NCBI GenBank assembly: GCA_910575435.1
Contig: CAJTGI010000006.1
Location: forward strand, 203,188-267,187
Length of the DNA stretch: 64,000 bases
Reading direction: 5' to 3'
DNA from: Clostridiaceae bacterium
GTDB lineage: Bacteria; Bacillota; Clostridia; Lachnospirales; Lachnospiraceae
The position numbers were made by a program, and so were the translations under genes. How positions within the stretch are numbered: position 1 is the first letter of the stretch; the number at the start of each line of letters is the position of its first letter. The notes under the pieces are model-generated. The model made no database searches. It was given only the letters and a program-made list of their open reading frames with translations, and was not told the origin of the DNA. Positions 53,059-62,648 of the stretch are shown here, piece after piece.

Positions 53059-54273
53059 ATGGCAAAAATTGAGATGAAGACGCCTTTGGTGGAAATGGAC
53101 GGAGATGAAATGACAAGGATTCTCTGGAAGATGATTAAGGAGGAATTGCTGATTCCTTTCGTGGATTTGAAGACAGAGTATTATGACTTGGGCTTGGAGT
53201 ACAGGAATGAGACGAATGACCAAGTGACGATAGATTCTGCGGAGGCGACGAAGAAATATGGAGTGGCCGTGAAGTGCGCCACGATTACGCCCAATGCCGC
53301 CCGCATGTCGGAGTACAATCTGAAGGAGATGTGGAAGTCGCCTAATGGCACGATTCGCGCGGCTCTGGACGGCACGGTGTTCCGCGCGCCCATTCAGGTG
53401 AAGGGAATCGAGCCTTGCGTGAAGAATTGGGAAGAGCCCATCACGCTGGCGAGACATGCCTACGGCGATGTGTATAAGAATACGGAGATGAAGGTGCCGG
53501 GGGCTGGAAAGGCGGAACTGGTGTTTACAGGCGAGGATGGCAAGGAGGTGCGCCAGACGATTATGGACTTTGACGGTCCGGGAATAATCCAGGGTATCCA
53601 CAATAAGGATAAATCCATCGAGAGCTTTGCCAGAGCATGTTTTAATTATGCATTGGATATTAAGCAGGATTTATGGTTTGCTACCAAGGATACCATTTCA
53701 AAGATATATGACCATAATTTTAAAGATATCTTCCAGGATATTTTTGACAAGGAATACAAGGAGAAGTTTGATGCGGCAGGAATCGAGTATTTCTATACGC
53801 TGATTGATGATGCGGTTGCTCGCGTGATGAAGGCTAAGGGCGGGTTTATCTGGGCGTGCAAGAATTATGATGGAGATGTGATGAGCGATATGGTCTCTTC
53901 TGCCTGTGGCTCTCTGGCTATGATGACTTCGGTCTTGGTATCCCCTAGCGGCGTGTATGAGTATGAGGCGGCACATGGAACAGTGCAGAGACATTATTAT
54001 AAGTATTTGGCGGGAGAGGAGACTTCTACCAACTCCGTGGCTACCATCTTTGCCTGGAGCGGCGCATTGCGCAAGCGGGGGGAGATAGACGGAATCTCTG
54101 CGCTGTGTGAATTTGCAGATAAATTGGACAGGGCTACGCTGGGCACGATTGAGTCAGGGAAGATGACCAAGGACCTTGCATTGATTACTAGCATGGAGGA
54201 TGTGACAGTGTTAAACAGCGAGGAGTTTATCAAGGCCATTCGGGAGAGTTTAGAGGGACTGCTGAATGAATAG
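53059..54273 (+). CDS. icd: NADP-dependent isocitrate dehydrogenase (homodimeric, eukaryote-like type)
   Basis: This enzyme oxidises isocitrate to 2-oxoglutarate, producing NADPH. The 404-residue length and the opening [20 protein letters not shown] match subfamily II IDHs, distinct from the E. coli type. The substrate motif [16 protein letters not shown] and the metal Asp region [24 protein letters not shown] are present, and [14 protein letters not shown] near the C-terminus is the cofactor site. The ribosome-binding site is GGAGGAAG. The MYG1-like gene overlaps its last 8 bp. Confidence 0.95.
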   Translation: MAKIEMKTPLVEMDGDEMTRILWKMIKEELLIPFVDLKTEYYDLGLEYRNETNDQVTIDSAEATKKYGVAVKCATITPNAARMSEYNLKEMWKSPNGTIRAALDGTVFRAPIQVKGIEPCVKNWEEPITLARHAYGDVYKNTEMKVPGAGKAELVFTGEDGKEVRQTIMDFDGPGIIQGIHNKDKSIESFARACFNYALDIKQDLWFATKDTISKIYDHNFKDIFQDIFDKEYKEKFDAAGIEYFYTLIDDAVARVMKAKGGFIWACKNYDGDVMSDMVSSACGSLAMMTSVLVSPSGVYEYEAAHGTVQRHYYKYLAGEETSTNSVATIFAWSGALRKRGEIDGISALCEFADKLDRATLGTIESGKMTKDLALITSMEDVTVLNSEEFIKAIRESLEGLLNE

Positions 54274-55108
54274 AGATATACCTAACATCCCTAAGAGGGG
54301 ATTTACCCATGGAGGGAAATTCCATGCGGATGATGTCTTTACGACTGCCTTTTTGAAAATCCTGAACCCCAAGTTCAAAGTGCAGCGGGGATATGAGGTT
54401 CCAGAGGATTTTCAGGGAATCGTGTACGATATCGGCAGGGGAGAGTTTGACCATCACCAGGCTGAGAAAGAGTATCGGGACAATGGCTGCCCTTATGCGG
54501 CCTTTGGCCTGGTGTGGCGGGCTTTCGGCCCTGCTTTTGCCGGGGAAGAGGAGGCGGCGATATTTGACGAGAAGTTCATCCAGCCTCTGGACGAAGCGGA
54601 TAATACGGGTTGTGACAATATGCTTTCCACGATTATTGAGGAGTTTAATCCGGGATGGGATTCTAAGGAATCCCATGACATCTGCTTTCACAAGGCGGTT
54701 AATGTGGCGAAAGTGATATTGCAGAATCATTTTCGCTCCGTGGATGGAATGGTTCGGGGACAGCAGATCGTGCGGGACGCCATGGCTGCCGGAGATGGGA
54801 GGATTCTGGTGCTGGAACCCTATGTGCCGTGGAAGAGGGAAGTGATCGGCAGTACCTATCAGTTCGTGATGTATAGTTCCAAGCGGGGCGGGTATAGTAT
54901 TCAGGGAGTTCCCAAGAGTCAGGAGGACAATGGGCTGGTTTGCGATTTCCCTAGAGAGTGGTGGGGCGCAGAGCCGGATGCCCTGCAGGAGATGAGCGGA
55001 ATCGCCACATTGCATTTCTGCCATGCCAATGGTTTCCTGGCTTCGGCGCAGAGCAGGGAGGATGCCTTGGCAGCGGCAGAGTATGCCATCGCCCATGGTG
55101 GTGAATGA
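54266..55108 (+). CDS. MYG1/UPF0160 family protein (DHH-like)
   Basis: The 280-residue protein carries the MYG1 signature: [18 protein letters not shown] and [12 protein letters not shown], which form a DHH-like metal-binding phosphoesterase site, and a PWKRE segment near residue 190. Yeast and human MYG1 are 3'-5' RNA exonucleases; bacterial members are poorly studied but conserved in Clostridia. The start overlaps icd by 8 bp, indicating translational coupling. Function by analogy only. Confidence 0.9.
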   Translation: MNRDIPNIPKRGFTHGGKFHADDVFTTAFLKILNPKFKVQRGYEVPEDFQGIVYDIGRGEFDHHQAEKEYRDNGCPYAAFGLVWRAFGPAFAGEEEAAIFDEKFIQPLDEADNTGCDNMLSTIIEEFNPGWDSKESHDICFHKAVNVAKVILQNHFRSVDGMVRGQQIVRDAMAAGDGRILVLEPYVPWKREVIGSTYQFVMYSSKRGGYSIQGVPKSQEDNGLVCDFPREWWGAEPDALQEMSGIATLHFCHANGFLASAQSREDALAAAEYAIAHGGE

Positions 55109-55234
55109 GCGGGGAGGAGTGGTATGCCAAGTACGGCCCTGCATTAGAGGGAAAGCATGTGCTGATCGGAGAAGGATAGCGTGCTGCCTCGCTGATAGGG
55201 GAATTGGGAGCGTTACAAACGAAAGGAAAAAAAA

Positions 55235-56230
55235 TTGAAACGGAAATATTATTTTATTGATACGGAAAATGTGGGCGACAGATGGTTTGAGCTGCTGCAA
55301 AAAATAGAGAAAAAGGATCAGGTGATTACTTTTTATACGGAAAACCACTCAAAGCGATTAAAAGAGTATCTGCTGACCCAGGTTCATAATCCCAGGATAC
55401 TCTGGCTGGAGTGCGCTACGGGAAATAATGCTCTGGATTATCAGTTAATCGGAGTGCTTGCCTATCTGGTTGCCAAACATCCAAAGGCATCCTTTTGCAT
55501 TTATTCCAATGACAAGGATTATCGGAATACGGTAGACTTCTGGCAGAGCCGGGGGATTGATGTCCGCCAGAAGGGTTTTGCGGAGGTGAGCAAAAAGAAG
55601 AAGAAAAAGGAAAAGGAGAAAGAGAAGCATAGGGAGCGGGAACTGACAACAGGGCAGGGCAAGCAGGCTGGGAGGCGAAAGGAGGAAAAGAACAGGCTTC
55701 CAGAGCAGCAGAAAGGGGAAAATGAAAAGTTGGCAGAGAAGAAACTGAAGGGTAAGCTGCCGCCTTCTAAGAAAAGGGTTTCTTCAAGGCTTTCCAAAGT
55801 GCCGTTGCAGATGCCCAGACGAGGCAAACTGACGGAGGAGCAATATGTACGGGAGATTGCCAAGTCGGTGCCCGTGTCTGATCTGGGAAGTTGGTACCAG
55901 ACGCTTACAGCCTTCTTGGGGCAGGAGGCGGGAAGGAATTGGTACCTGAAAATTAAGGATGATGCCGAGTATAGGGCTGGACTATCCATATATTATATGG
56001 ATGATATGCATGCTCGGGGAGTGAATCTGGTGGCCGCTGTGCTGAACCTTCATGATTTGGATGTATCCAGGGCGGAAGAGGCATATAAGATCATTCAGTC
56101 CCACAGCAGGAAGAACTTAAAGGCCATGAAGGCGGATTTTGACAAGCAGTTTGGGAAAAAACCGCCACAAAAGTATTTCAGCGTTCTACGGCCAATTATC
56201 AGGGTGATTCAGGGAAAGGGACTGGAATAG
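55235..56230 (+). CDS. PIN/NYN-like nuclease-fold protein with Lys-rich linker
   Basis: This 331-residue protein starts with a TTG at 55235 (ribosome-binding site AAAGGAAA). The N-terminal 120 residues look like a PIN/NYN-like fold: YYFIDTENVGD (Asp), a CATGNNALDYQLIG segment (Asp/Asn) and FCIYSNDKDYRNTV (paired Asp). A long Lys/Glu-rich linker (about 120-195) joins a C-terminal helical domain. Such proteins are predicted RNases or RNA-binding; the named family is not certain to me. No partner gene is evident nearby. Confidence 0.75.
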   Translation: MKRKYYFIDTENVGDRWFELLQKIEKKDQVITFYTENHSKRLKEYLLTQVHNPRILWLECATGNNALDYQLIGVLAYLVAKHPKASFCIYSNDKDYRNTVDFWQSRGIDVRQKGFAEVSKKKKKKEKEKEKHRERELTTGQGKQAGRRKEEKNRLPEQQKGENEKLAEKKLKGKLPPSKKRVSSRLSKVPLQMPRRGKLTEEQYVREIAKSVPVSDLGSWYQTLTAFLGQEAGRNWYLKIKDDAEYRAGLSIYYMDDMHARGVNLVAAVLNLHDLDVSRAEEAYKIIQSHSRKNLKAMKADFDKQFGKKPPQKYFSVLRPIIRVIQGKGLE

Positions 56231-56319
56231 GGAGGGCGGATTAGGAATTAAAATATGGAAAAGCACGGACAAAATCCATGCCGCATATGATATAGAGATA
56301 TCAGTTAGAGGTGTGGCTA

Positions 56320-56946
56320 GTGCAATCTTTTCCAAAACCCTTAACTGCGAAAGAAGAAAAGGAATGCCTTGCCAGGTGTCGATCGGGGGACGAAGAGGCG
56401 AGAAATCTTCTAATAGAGAAGAATCTGCGGTTGGTGGCTTACATTGCTAGGAAATATAATGTGGGAGATAAGGATATGGATGACCTGATATCCATTGGGA
56501 CGATCGGTCTGATCAAGGGAATTGATACCTTTGATGAGACGAAAAATATCAGGCTTGCCACGTATGCGGCCAGATGCATCGACAATGAGCTTCTCATGAT
56601 GCTCCGGGCAGAGAAGAAGACGGCAAAGGATGTGTACTTGTACGATACGATTGGCTCTGATAAGGAGGGCAATGAGATCAATCTCATTGACGTGATTGAA
56701 CATTATGACGAGGACGTAGTAGAGCGGGTTACTACGGAGGGCCGCATTGCCAAACTGCAGGAATATATGGAGAGGGTGCTGTCAGAGAGAGAGAGGAATA
56801 TATTGATGATGCGATATGGCTTGGATGGGAAGAGGGAGATTACCCAGAGGGAAATCGCAGCCATGTATCATATATCTCGTTCCTACGTGTCTAGGATTGA
56901 GAAAAAGGCGCTGCAGAAGTTGAGAAAATGTTACGAAAATATATAA
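56320..56946 (+). CDS. sigK: RNA polymerase sporulation sigma factor SigK
   Basis: This 208-residue sigma-70 family protein matches sigma-K: FPKPLTAKEEKECLARC, then ARNLLIEKNLRLVAYIARK, DDLISIGTIGLIKGIDTFD (region 2.2), LATYAARCIDNELLM (2.4) and the region 4 helix-turn-helix QREIAAMYHISRSYVSRIEKKALQKL. Sigma-K directs late mother-cell gene expression during sporulation. GTG 56320 is taken as the start, since GAGG lies 7 bp upstream; GTG 56311 is possible. It has no pro-sequence, unlike Bacillus, and it is uninterrupted by a skin element. Confidence 0.9.
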   Translation: MQSFPKPLTAKEEKECLARCRSGDEEARNLLIEKNLRLVAYIARKYNVGDKDMDDLISIGTIGLIKGIDTFDETKNIRLATYAARCIDNELLMMLRAEKKTAKDVYLYDTIGSDKEGNEINLIDVIEHYDEDVVERVTTEGRIAKLQEYMERVLSERERNILMMRYGLDGKREITQREIAAMYHISRSYVSRIEKKALQKLRKCYENI

Positions 56947-57020
56947 GCGTACTTGTATCGCAAACCCAAATGTGATAATATGAATGTGATATTATTATGA
57001 AGGATGCGGGAGGTCTTGAG

Positions 57021-57380
57021 ATGCAAGTACTGATAGTGGATGATGCTTCGCTTGTTCGGATGTCGCTGAAGGATATATTGGATAAGTCAGAATATGATTT
57101 TGAATTTCTAGAGGCAGTGAATGGTCGGGAAGCAGTGAATATGTACAAGAAGAATCAGCCGGATTTTGTAATTATGGATATTACCATGCCGGAGATGGAC
57201 GGCATTACTGCAGTGGGAGAGATTAAGAAGATTGATGAGGACGCCAAGATTATCATGTGTACTTCCATGGCTTATGAGGAGAAAGTGATTGATGCGGTGT
57301 CGGCTGGCGCTTCTGATTACATAGTGAAACCATATGAGCCTTCTAAGGTCATTGAGGCAGTGAAGAAGATTATGGATTAA
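57021..57380 (+). CDS. CheY-like single-domain response regulator
   Basis: This 119-residue receiver domain has the standard residues: paired acidic residues in LIVDDASLV, the phosphoacceptor Asp in VIMDITMPEMDG, a Thr/Ser in IMCTSMAYEE and the Lys in DYIVKPYEP. It has no output domain, so a CheY role is likely, consistent with the two chemoreceptors in the window. ATG 57021 follows GGGAGG. It is monocistronic and followed by a terminator. Confidence 0.93.
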   Translation: MQVLIVDDASLVRMSLKDILDKSEYDFEFLEAVNGREAVNMYKKNQPDFVIMDITMPEMDGITAVGEIKKIDEDAKIIMCTSMAYEEKVIDAVSAGASDYIVKPYEPSKVIEAVKKIMD

Positions 57381-57405
57381 TAAATATATATTTTATCGTG
57401 ATTAG

Positions 57406-57435
57406 AAAGTCAACGCGGCATGGCGTTGGCTTTTT
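57406..57435 (+). terminator. Intrinsic terminator after CheY-like gene
   Basis: AGTCAACGC/GCGTTGGCT stem around GGCATG, followed by TTTTT. Confidence 0.85.
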
Positions 57436-57437
57436 CT

Positions 57438-57472
57438 AAGGAACTGTAAATAATTTATTTACAGTTCCTTAG
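57438..57472. repeat. Perfect palindrome before the YhaM-like gene
   Basis: TAAGGAACTGTAAATA and its exact complement surround the 3-base centre ATT. It may be a terminator, an operator or a relic of the CTGTAAATA-type repeat ends. Confidence 0.55.
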
Positions 57473-57542
57473 TATGCATAGTGAAAGGATGCACGTAATC
57501 ACTGCGGATGAAATGATTAGATTGGAAAGGAATGGAGAGGTT

Positions 57543-58505
57543 ATGACATATATTGAAGAGTATAAAGAGGGAAAGAAATTTTACGGCATCTATCTGTGTA
57601 AATCGAAGCAGGTGCTTAAGACGAAGGCTGGAAAAACATATTATTCCCTGATTTTGCAGGATAAGACTGGGATTATTGACGGAAAGGTCTGGGAGTTGAA
57701 TAATGGCATTGATGATTTTGATTCCATGGATTTCATTATGACGGATGGCATGGTTACGACTTTCCAGGGCAGCCGGCAGGTCAATATCAATCGGATCAGA
57801 AAGGCCCAGGAGGGGGAGTATGACCCGGCAGAGTATATTCCGGCATCAAAGTATGACAGGGAAGAGATGTACCAAGAGTTGAAAAAGATTGTTGCAACCA
57901 TCAGGGAGCCTCATTTGAAGCAACTGGCAGAAAAATATTTTATCCAGGATGGGCAGTTTGTGAAAGAATTTATGCAGCATTCTGCTGCCAGGTCGGTGCA
58001 TCATGGATTTGTGGGCGGGCTGTTGCAGCATACGCTGGCAGTTGCGAAGTTGTGCGACTTTATGGCGGGCAATTATCCTGTGATTGACAGGGATCTTCTT
58101 GTCACGGCGGCTCTGTTCCATGATATCGGGAAGATGTGGGAATTGTCGGAGTTCCCGGCAAATGAGTACACGGATGAGGGACAGCTTTTGGGACATATTT
58201 TCTTAGGAGCGGAACTGATTGGCAGGGAGGCGGCATTGATTCCTGGATTTCCAAAGGTATTGGCGGATGAATTGCGGCACTGCATCCTGTCCCATCACGG
58301 GGAACTGGAGTATGGCTCTCCAAAGAAGCCTGCTATGGCGGAGGCTTTGGCTCTTAGTTTTGCAGATAATTTGGATGCCAAGCTGGAGACCATTACGGAA
58401 ATATATGATAAATCGGACCCCACCACTCAGTGGCTTGGATTTAGCAGATTGCTGGATTCTAATGTGCGCCAGAGTTCTGGATACGTGCAGACAAGGAAAG
58501 GGTGA
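57543..58505 (+). CDS. OB-fold/HD domain 3'-5' exoribonuclease (YhaM type)
   Basis: This 320-residue protein has an N-terminal OB-fold (YYSLILQDKTGIIDGKVWEL) and a C-terminal HD domain: HHGFVGGLLQHTLAVAKL, ALFHDIGKMWEL (the HD pair) and CILSHHGELEYGSP. This is the YhaM/CbpA architecture, a 3'-5' exonuclease acting on RNA and single-stranded DNA. The start at 57543 follows GGAGAGG. It lies 49 bp ahead of the rlmD gene, so co-transcription is likely. Confidence 0.9.
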   Translation: MTYIEEYKEGKKFYGIYLCKSKQVLKTKAGKTYYSLILQDKTGIIDGKVWELNNGIDDFDSMDFIMTDGMVTTFQGSRQVNINRIRKAQEGEYDPAEYIPASKYDREEMYQELKKIVATIREPHLKQLAEKYFIQDGQFVKEFMQHSAARSVHHGFVGGLLQHTLAVAKLCDFMAGNYPVIDRDLLVTAALFHDIGKMWELSEFPANEYTDEGQLLGHIFLGAELIGREAALIPGFPKVLADELRHCILSHHGELEYGSPKKPAMAEALALSFADNLDAKLETITEIYDKSDPTTQWLGFSRLLDSNVRQSSGYVQTRKG

Positions 58506-58554
58506 AAAGAATGAAGTATCACTAGCGCATTGGCAGTGATAGGAAGGGAATGAT

Positions 58555-60045
58555 ATGGCGAAGGGAAAAAAGCCAGAGAATGGGGTGTGCCAGAAGAATG
58601 ATATTCTGACATTGGAAATTGTGGATATGGGAAATGAAGGTGAGGGGGTTGCCCGGATAGAGGGCTACACCCTCTTTGTGAAAGATGCCATAACGGGGGA
58701 TGTGATTCGGGGAAAGGTTATGAAGGCTAGGAAGCATTTCGGATACGCAAAATTGCTGGAGATCCTCAAGCCTTCTCCTTGCCGGGTAGAGCCGGCATGC
58801 CCTGTGGCCAGGCAGTGTGGCGGATGCCAGCTCCAGCATTGCAGTTATGAGAAGCAGCTGGAGTGGAAGGAGGAGAAGATTGCGAACTGTCTTCGCAGGA
58901 TTGGGGGACAGGCGGTAGTAACTCCCCTTGAGGCTGCCGCAGGTAATGGTCTTGGGGATGGTAGTGTTTCGGATGATAGAAAGCCCATTGTCATGGAGCC
59001 GATTATGGGCATGAATCAACCCTTCCATTACCGAAATAAAGCGCAATTTCCCGTGGGCGTGAATGGGGAAGGAAAGCTGGTGGCCAGCTTCTATGCGGGG
59101 AGAACCCATCAGATTGTGGAACATAGGGATTGCATGATCCAGCATCCCTGCAATCAGATTCTGGTGGATGCCGTGCTGGAATATATGGAGGCTTGCGGGG
59201 TGTCTGCCTACGACGAGGCGGCTCATCGGGGCCTGGTGCGCCATATTCTGATACGGGTGGGGGTGCATACCGGGGAAATCATGCTTTGCCTGGTGATTAA
59301 TGGAAAAAGCATTCCCCAAGAAAGGGAATTGGTGGACAAGATTCTGTCGCTGGATTTGTCCCAGATTGGCAAACTTCGGGTGTCGAGCATCTGCCTCAAT
59401 CACAACACGGAAAAGACGAATGCCATTCTGGGACGGGAGGTTTCGGTTCTTTCTGGCCGAGGGTATATTGAGGATTGCATCGGCGATATTACCTATCGAA
59501 TCTCCCCCCTGTCCTTTTATCAGGTGAACCCGGGACAGACGAAGAAACTGTACGATACGGCTTTAGAGTATGCGGGGCTGACGGGAAATGAAGTAGTTTG
59601 GGATCTGTATTGCGGAATCGGGACGATTTCTCTTTTTCTGGCACGGCGGGCGAAGAAGGTGTGCGGCGTGGAGATTGTGTCCCAGGCGGTGGAGGATGGG
59701 ATAGAGAATGCCCGCCTCAATGGGATAGAGAATGTGGAGTTCTTTGCAGGGGCGGCGGAGGACGTGGTGCCTGCAAAGTATCATGAGAGCGGCGGGACAT
59801 TGCGGGCGGATGTGGTGGTGCTGGACCCGCCCCGGAAGGGTTGCGATGAGGCACTGCTGGAGACGGTGGTGCGGATGGAGCCGGAGAGGATCGTGTATGT
59901 GAGCTGTGATCCCGCTACGCTGGCTAGAGATGTGAAGTATCTGGGGGAGAATGGGTATGAGTTGAGAAGGGTGCGGGGATGCGATATGTTTGGGATGGGG
60001 TATCATGTGGAGTGTGTGGTATTGATGTCAAGAGGTGAAAAGTAA
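58555..60045 (+). CDS. rlmD: 23S rRNA (uracil-C5)-methyltransferase, RlmD family
   Basis: This 496-residue protein belongs to the TrmA/RlmD family that makes 5-methyluridine in 23S rRNA (in Firmicutes RlmCD). A TRAM domain opens it (LEIVDMGNEGEGVARIEGYTLFV), then the Fe-S cluster Cys set in CPVARQCGGCQLQH, the SAM site VWDLYCGIGTISLFLA and the catalytic segment VLDPPRKGCDEALL with YVSCDPATLARD. The length is typical. It is the last housekeeping gene before the foreign segment; rum genes are known integration sites of mobile elements. Confidence 0.93.
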   Translation: MAKGKKPENGVCQKNDILTLEIVDMGNEGEGVARIEGYTLFVKDAITGDVIRGKVMKARKHFGYAKLLEILKPSPCRVEPACPVARQCGGCQLQHCSYEKQLEWKEEKIANCLRRIGGQAVVTPLEAAAGNGLGDGSVSDDRKPIVMEPIMGMNQPFHYRNKAQFPVGVNGEGKLVASFYAGRTHQIVEHRDCMIQHPCNQILVDAVLEYMEACGVSAYDEAAHRGLVRHILIRVGVHTGEIMLCLVINGKSIPQERELVDKILSLDLSQIGKLRVSSICLNHNTEKTNAILGREVSVLSGRGYIEDCIGDITYRISPLSFYQVNPGQTKKLYDTALEYAGLTGNEVVWDLYCGIGTISLFLARRAKKVCGVEIVSQAVEDGIENARLNGIENVEFFAGAAEDVVPAKYHESGGTLRADVVVLDPPRKGCDEALLETVVRMEPERIVYVSCDPATLARDVKYLGENGYELRRVRGCDMFGMGYHVECVVLMSRGEK

Positions 60046-60301
60046 GTGTGTAAAAAGGCTTTGATTTCTAGGGATTTGTGGCATTTGAAGGACGTTTTCT
60101 CAATCTTAATAATCCTGTCAAATGCCGTAAAATCAAGGCTTTGGGAACATATCGAGAGGTATAGTTGAGTTGGCAGAATGACTTTAGGGGTAGGTTGTGT
60201 AGATAGGATTATTGTGGTTGACAGGATTGATGCATAGACTAATTACCATCTGGGAAAAACTAATTAATGATAATTAGTTGAGAACGGATAGGTGAGAAGA
60301 T
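60046..60301. other. Junction region between rlmD and the foreign segment
   Basis: Contains an imperfect inverted repeat (AAAGGCTTTGATTT...GGCATTTGA at about 60055-60092 and TCAAATGCC...AAATCAAGGCTTT at about 60118-60143), a pattern I associate with recombinase ends in Lachnospiraceae. TTGACA occurs near 60219. No gene is seen. Confidence 0.45.
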
Positions 60302-61098
60302 ATGCCAAATAATCCAAAGGTTCATTACATTCCTGCAAACCCTCCGAAGAGAGAAAAGCGTGTTGGGATTTACTGCCGTGTGAGTACAAACAGAATGGAG
60401 CAGCTCCAAAGCCTGACTGCCCAGGTATCTCATCTGACAAGATTAACAGCTACTGTACCGCAATGGCTTTTGTCAAATGTTTATATGGATATTGCGACAA
60501 GCAAGACAGGCTCATCACGAAAAGAGTTTAATCGGATGCTTGAGGATTGCAAATCTCATAAGCTAGAGATAGTCATAAGAAAGATGTCAGCAGGTTTGGA
60601 AGGGATACAGTTGAAGTTTTATATGCTTTTAATCAATTAAAAACGATAGGTGTTCGAGTGATATTTGAAGGAAATAGCTTAGATACCGCAAATACTGACA
60701 GTGATCTGATGGTAGCTGTAATGGAATCCATTGCACAAGCCGAAAATGAATCAAGAAGTGAAAATATAAAATGGGGCATTAAGCAACGGGCAGCAGCAGG
60801 AACTTCAAAACTTTATGATAGAAAATGTTATGGCTACAAACATGATGAGAATGGTCATTTGGTGATTGATGAAGAAACAGCACGAAATGTAAAATTGATA
60901 TATGACTTGTATCTCAGCGGTCAAAGTGTTGTTGGTATCATTAAGGAACTTGAAAAGCGTAAAATCCTCTCGCCTACCAGAAAAGTGAAGTGGTGCAAGA
61001 GAACTATTCAGATTGAGAAAATTCGTAGGAGTAATGTGGTGAGAGATGAAAATGGAATTAAGAGAAAAAGTGAGAAATATAGCTCGAAGAAAAAATAA
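60302..61098 (+). pseudogene. Degraded serine recombinase
   Basis: The first 95 codons encode a resolvase N-terminal domain with the catalytic Ser in VGIYCRVSTN and the RMLEDCKSHK helix. Near 60590 the frame slips by one base: the original frame reads IVIRKMSAGL and stops, whereas the adjacent frame continues SRFGRDTVEVLYAFNQLK, GVRVIFEGNSLDT and VMESIAQAENESRS, as in intact recombinases. After WCKRTI the normal long recombinase and zinc-ribbon region is replaced by RRSNVVRDENG and a Lys-rich end, so an internal deletion has occurred too. Non-functional as it stands. Confidence 0.85.
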
Positions 61099-61125
61099 AA
61101 TATTTTTGTGAAAGTGAGTGAGTTT

Positions 61126-62007
61126 ATGAAACGAATATGGATGAATAGAGAATATATTTCTAAAATAGCAACAACTATTATAGGCGGATTGTATGCTTTT
61201 CTTGGCTTTATTGGAACATTGGTTCCGCTTGATGAAATATTATCAAATACACTGAATATTTGGATAAGAATTGGAATTAGTGTGGGAGTTTTATTAATTT
61301 TGTGGATTGTTTGTTTTATGATAGTTGGATTATTCTTAATCAGGAAAAAAAGATTTAATATTATTGATGCAAATAATGGTCATAAATTATATTTACAATA
61401 TGGGGATTTATTTGATGAAAATGAAGTTCTTGTTCCAGAGGAACGCAGAAATATAGTAATTCCCGTGAACAGATGTTTTGATACTATTGTAGATAATCAA
61501 CTTATTTCTGAACGTACACTTCATGGCATAGCATTTAAGCGTTTTTATGAGAAAAATATATATACCGAAGTTTCATTAAACTCAACAATACAACAATTGC
61601 TTGAGAATAAAGAATATGAAAATTTAAGTGAAAATGATAAACCTGTCGGAAACCGAAAAAGATTTCCTGTTGGCACTGTTATTGATTTGCCAGGAGATAA
61701 TAATGAGCATTTTTTACTATGGGCATTAAGCACATTTGATAGTGAATTAAAAGCACATACTACGATGCAAGATTATGCTCTGGCCGTTCAAAAATTAGTT
61801 GAAGCATGCAATGAGGAATCAGAAGGATTCCCAATTATGATACCAGTTGTTGGTACTGGATTATCAAGAACAAAAAAGGAACAACAAGATGTGCTATCGT
61901 ATTTAATAAATTCATTTAAACTAAATAAAAGTGAAATTAATTGCGATATACATATTGTTGTTAAAGAAGACATAAAGAATCAAGTTGCAATTATGAATGT
62001 AAAATAG
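61126..62007 (+). CDS. thsA: Thoeris ThsA-type effector: two TM helices plus macro-like domain
   Basis: The 293-residue protein has two N-terminal membrane helices (about 12-32, TTIIGGLYAFLGFIGTL, and about 46-70, ISVGVLLILWIVCFMIVGLF) and a cytosolic C-terminal domain. That domain has IVIPVNRCFDTIV, RFPVGTVIDLPGDN and FPIMIPVVGTGLSRTKKEQQ, which fit the ThsA macro domain (type II Thoeris). Two TIR genes follow at close range. By this model the macro domain senses the TIR-made nucleotide signal and the membrane part kills or arrests the cell. ATG 61126 lacks a strong ribosome-binding site; GTG 61108 is possible. AT-rich, foreign codon use. Confidence 0.82.
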   Translation: MKRIWMNREYISKIATTIIGGLYAFLGFIGTLVPLDEILSNTLNIWIRIGISVGVLLILWIVCFMIVGLFLIRKKRFNIIDANNGHKLYLQYGDLFDENEVLVPEERRNIVIPVNRCFDTIVDNQLISERTLHGIAFKRFYEKNIYTEVSLNSTIQQLLENKEYENLSENDKPVGNRKRFPVGTVIDLPGDNNEHFLLWALSTFDSELKAHTTMQDYALAVQKLVEACNEESEGFPIMIPVVGTGLSRTKKEQQDVLSYLINSFKLNKSEINCDIHIVVKEDIKNQVAIMNVK

Positions 62008-62020
62008 GAGGAAAATATTC

Positions 62021-62587
62021 ATGGCATATAGAAATGGAACATATGTTGCGTTTGATGGTAATGGAACTACAAATCCGACACAAGGAGATTTGAAGTACTA
62101 TGGGTTATTGAGGAGTTGGAATAAATTAAGTAAATACCAACTTGATTTTAGTGATAGCCATTTGAAAACTTATCAAGTTAAAGATAGTAGTTCAAAACAA
62201 ACATTGCAGAAACGGTTGTTGGAAAGAATGAAAAATTCAAAAAACATGTTGTTGATTATTTCTGACGATACAAATTTTGATAGAGGATTGCTAAATTTTG
62301 AAATTGAAAAAGCAGTTGATTATTATAAAATTCCTTTAATTATTGCTTATACGGGATATAATGCCATTTGGGGAGTTGATAATGAGCTGGAAAATAAATG
62401 GCCAAAAGCATTAAAAGAAAGAATCATCAATGGTTCTGCTAAGTGTATACATATTCCATTTAAAGAAAAGGCAATAATGTGTGCCATATCGCGATTTTCT
62501 GTGCATAGTACTGGGGATGACATTCTCACAGGTTCAAAACATTGTTACACAAAGGAAACATATATAAATTGGGGATATACAAATTAG
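62021..62587 (+). CDS. thsB1: Thoeris ThsB-type TIR-like protein 1
   Basis: The 188-residue protein resembles TIR-like ThsB/DUF1863 proteins. The visible core is NMLLIISDDTNFDRGLLNFEIEKAVDYYKIPLI, with the candidate catalytic Glu in LNFEIEK (residue 94, or 96), followed by IIAYTGYNAIWG. This N-E/Q-I-E motif after a W/L position is where TIR NADases place their Glu. It starts after AGGAGG overlapping the ThsA stop, so the genes are coupled. Its expected role is to sense phage and produce the signal from NAD+. Confidence 0.8.
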   Translation: MAYRNGTYVAFDGNGTTNPTQGDLKYYGLLRSWNKLSKYQLDFSDSHLKTYQVKDSSSKQTLQKRLLERMKNSKNMLLIISDDTNFDRGLLNFEIEKAVDYYKIPLIIAYTGYNAIWGVDNELENKWPKALKERIINGSAKCIHIPFKEKAIMCAISRFSVHSTGDDILTGSKHCYTKETYINWGYTN

Positions 62588-62648
62588 AAAGAATTTTCTA
62601 CGTGATAAGGGAATTTTATAAATTCTTTATTAATATTAAGGAGGAAAA

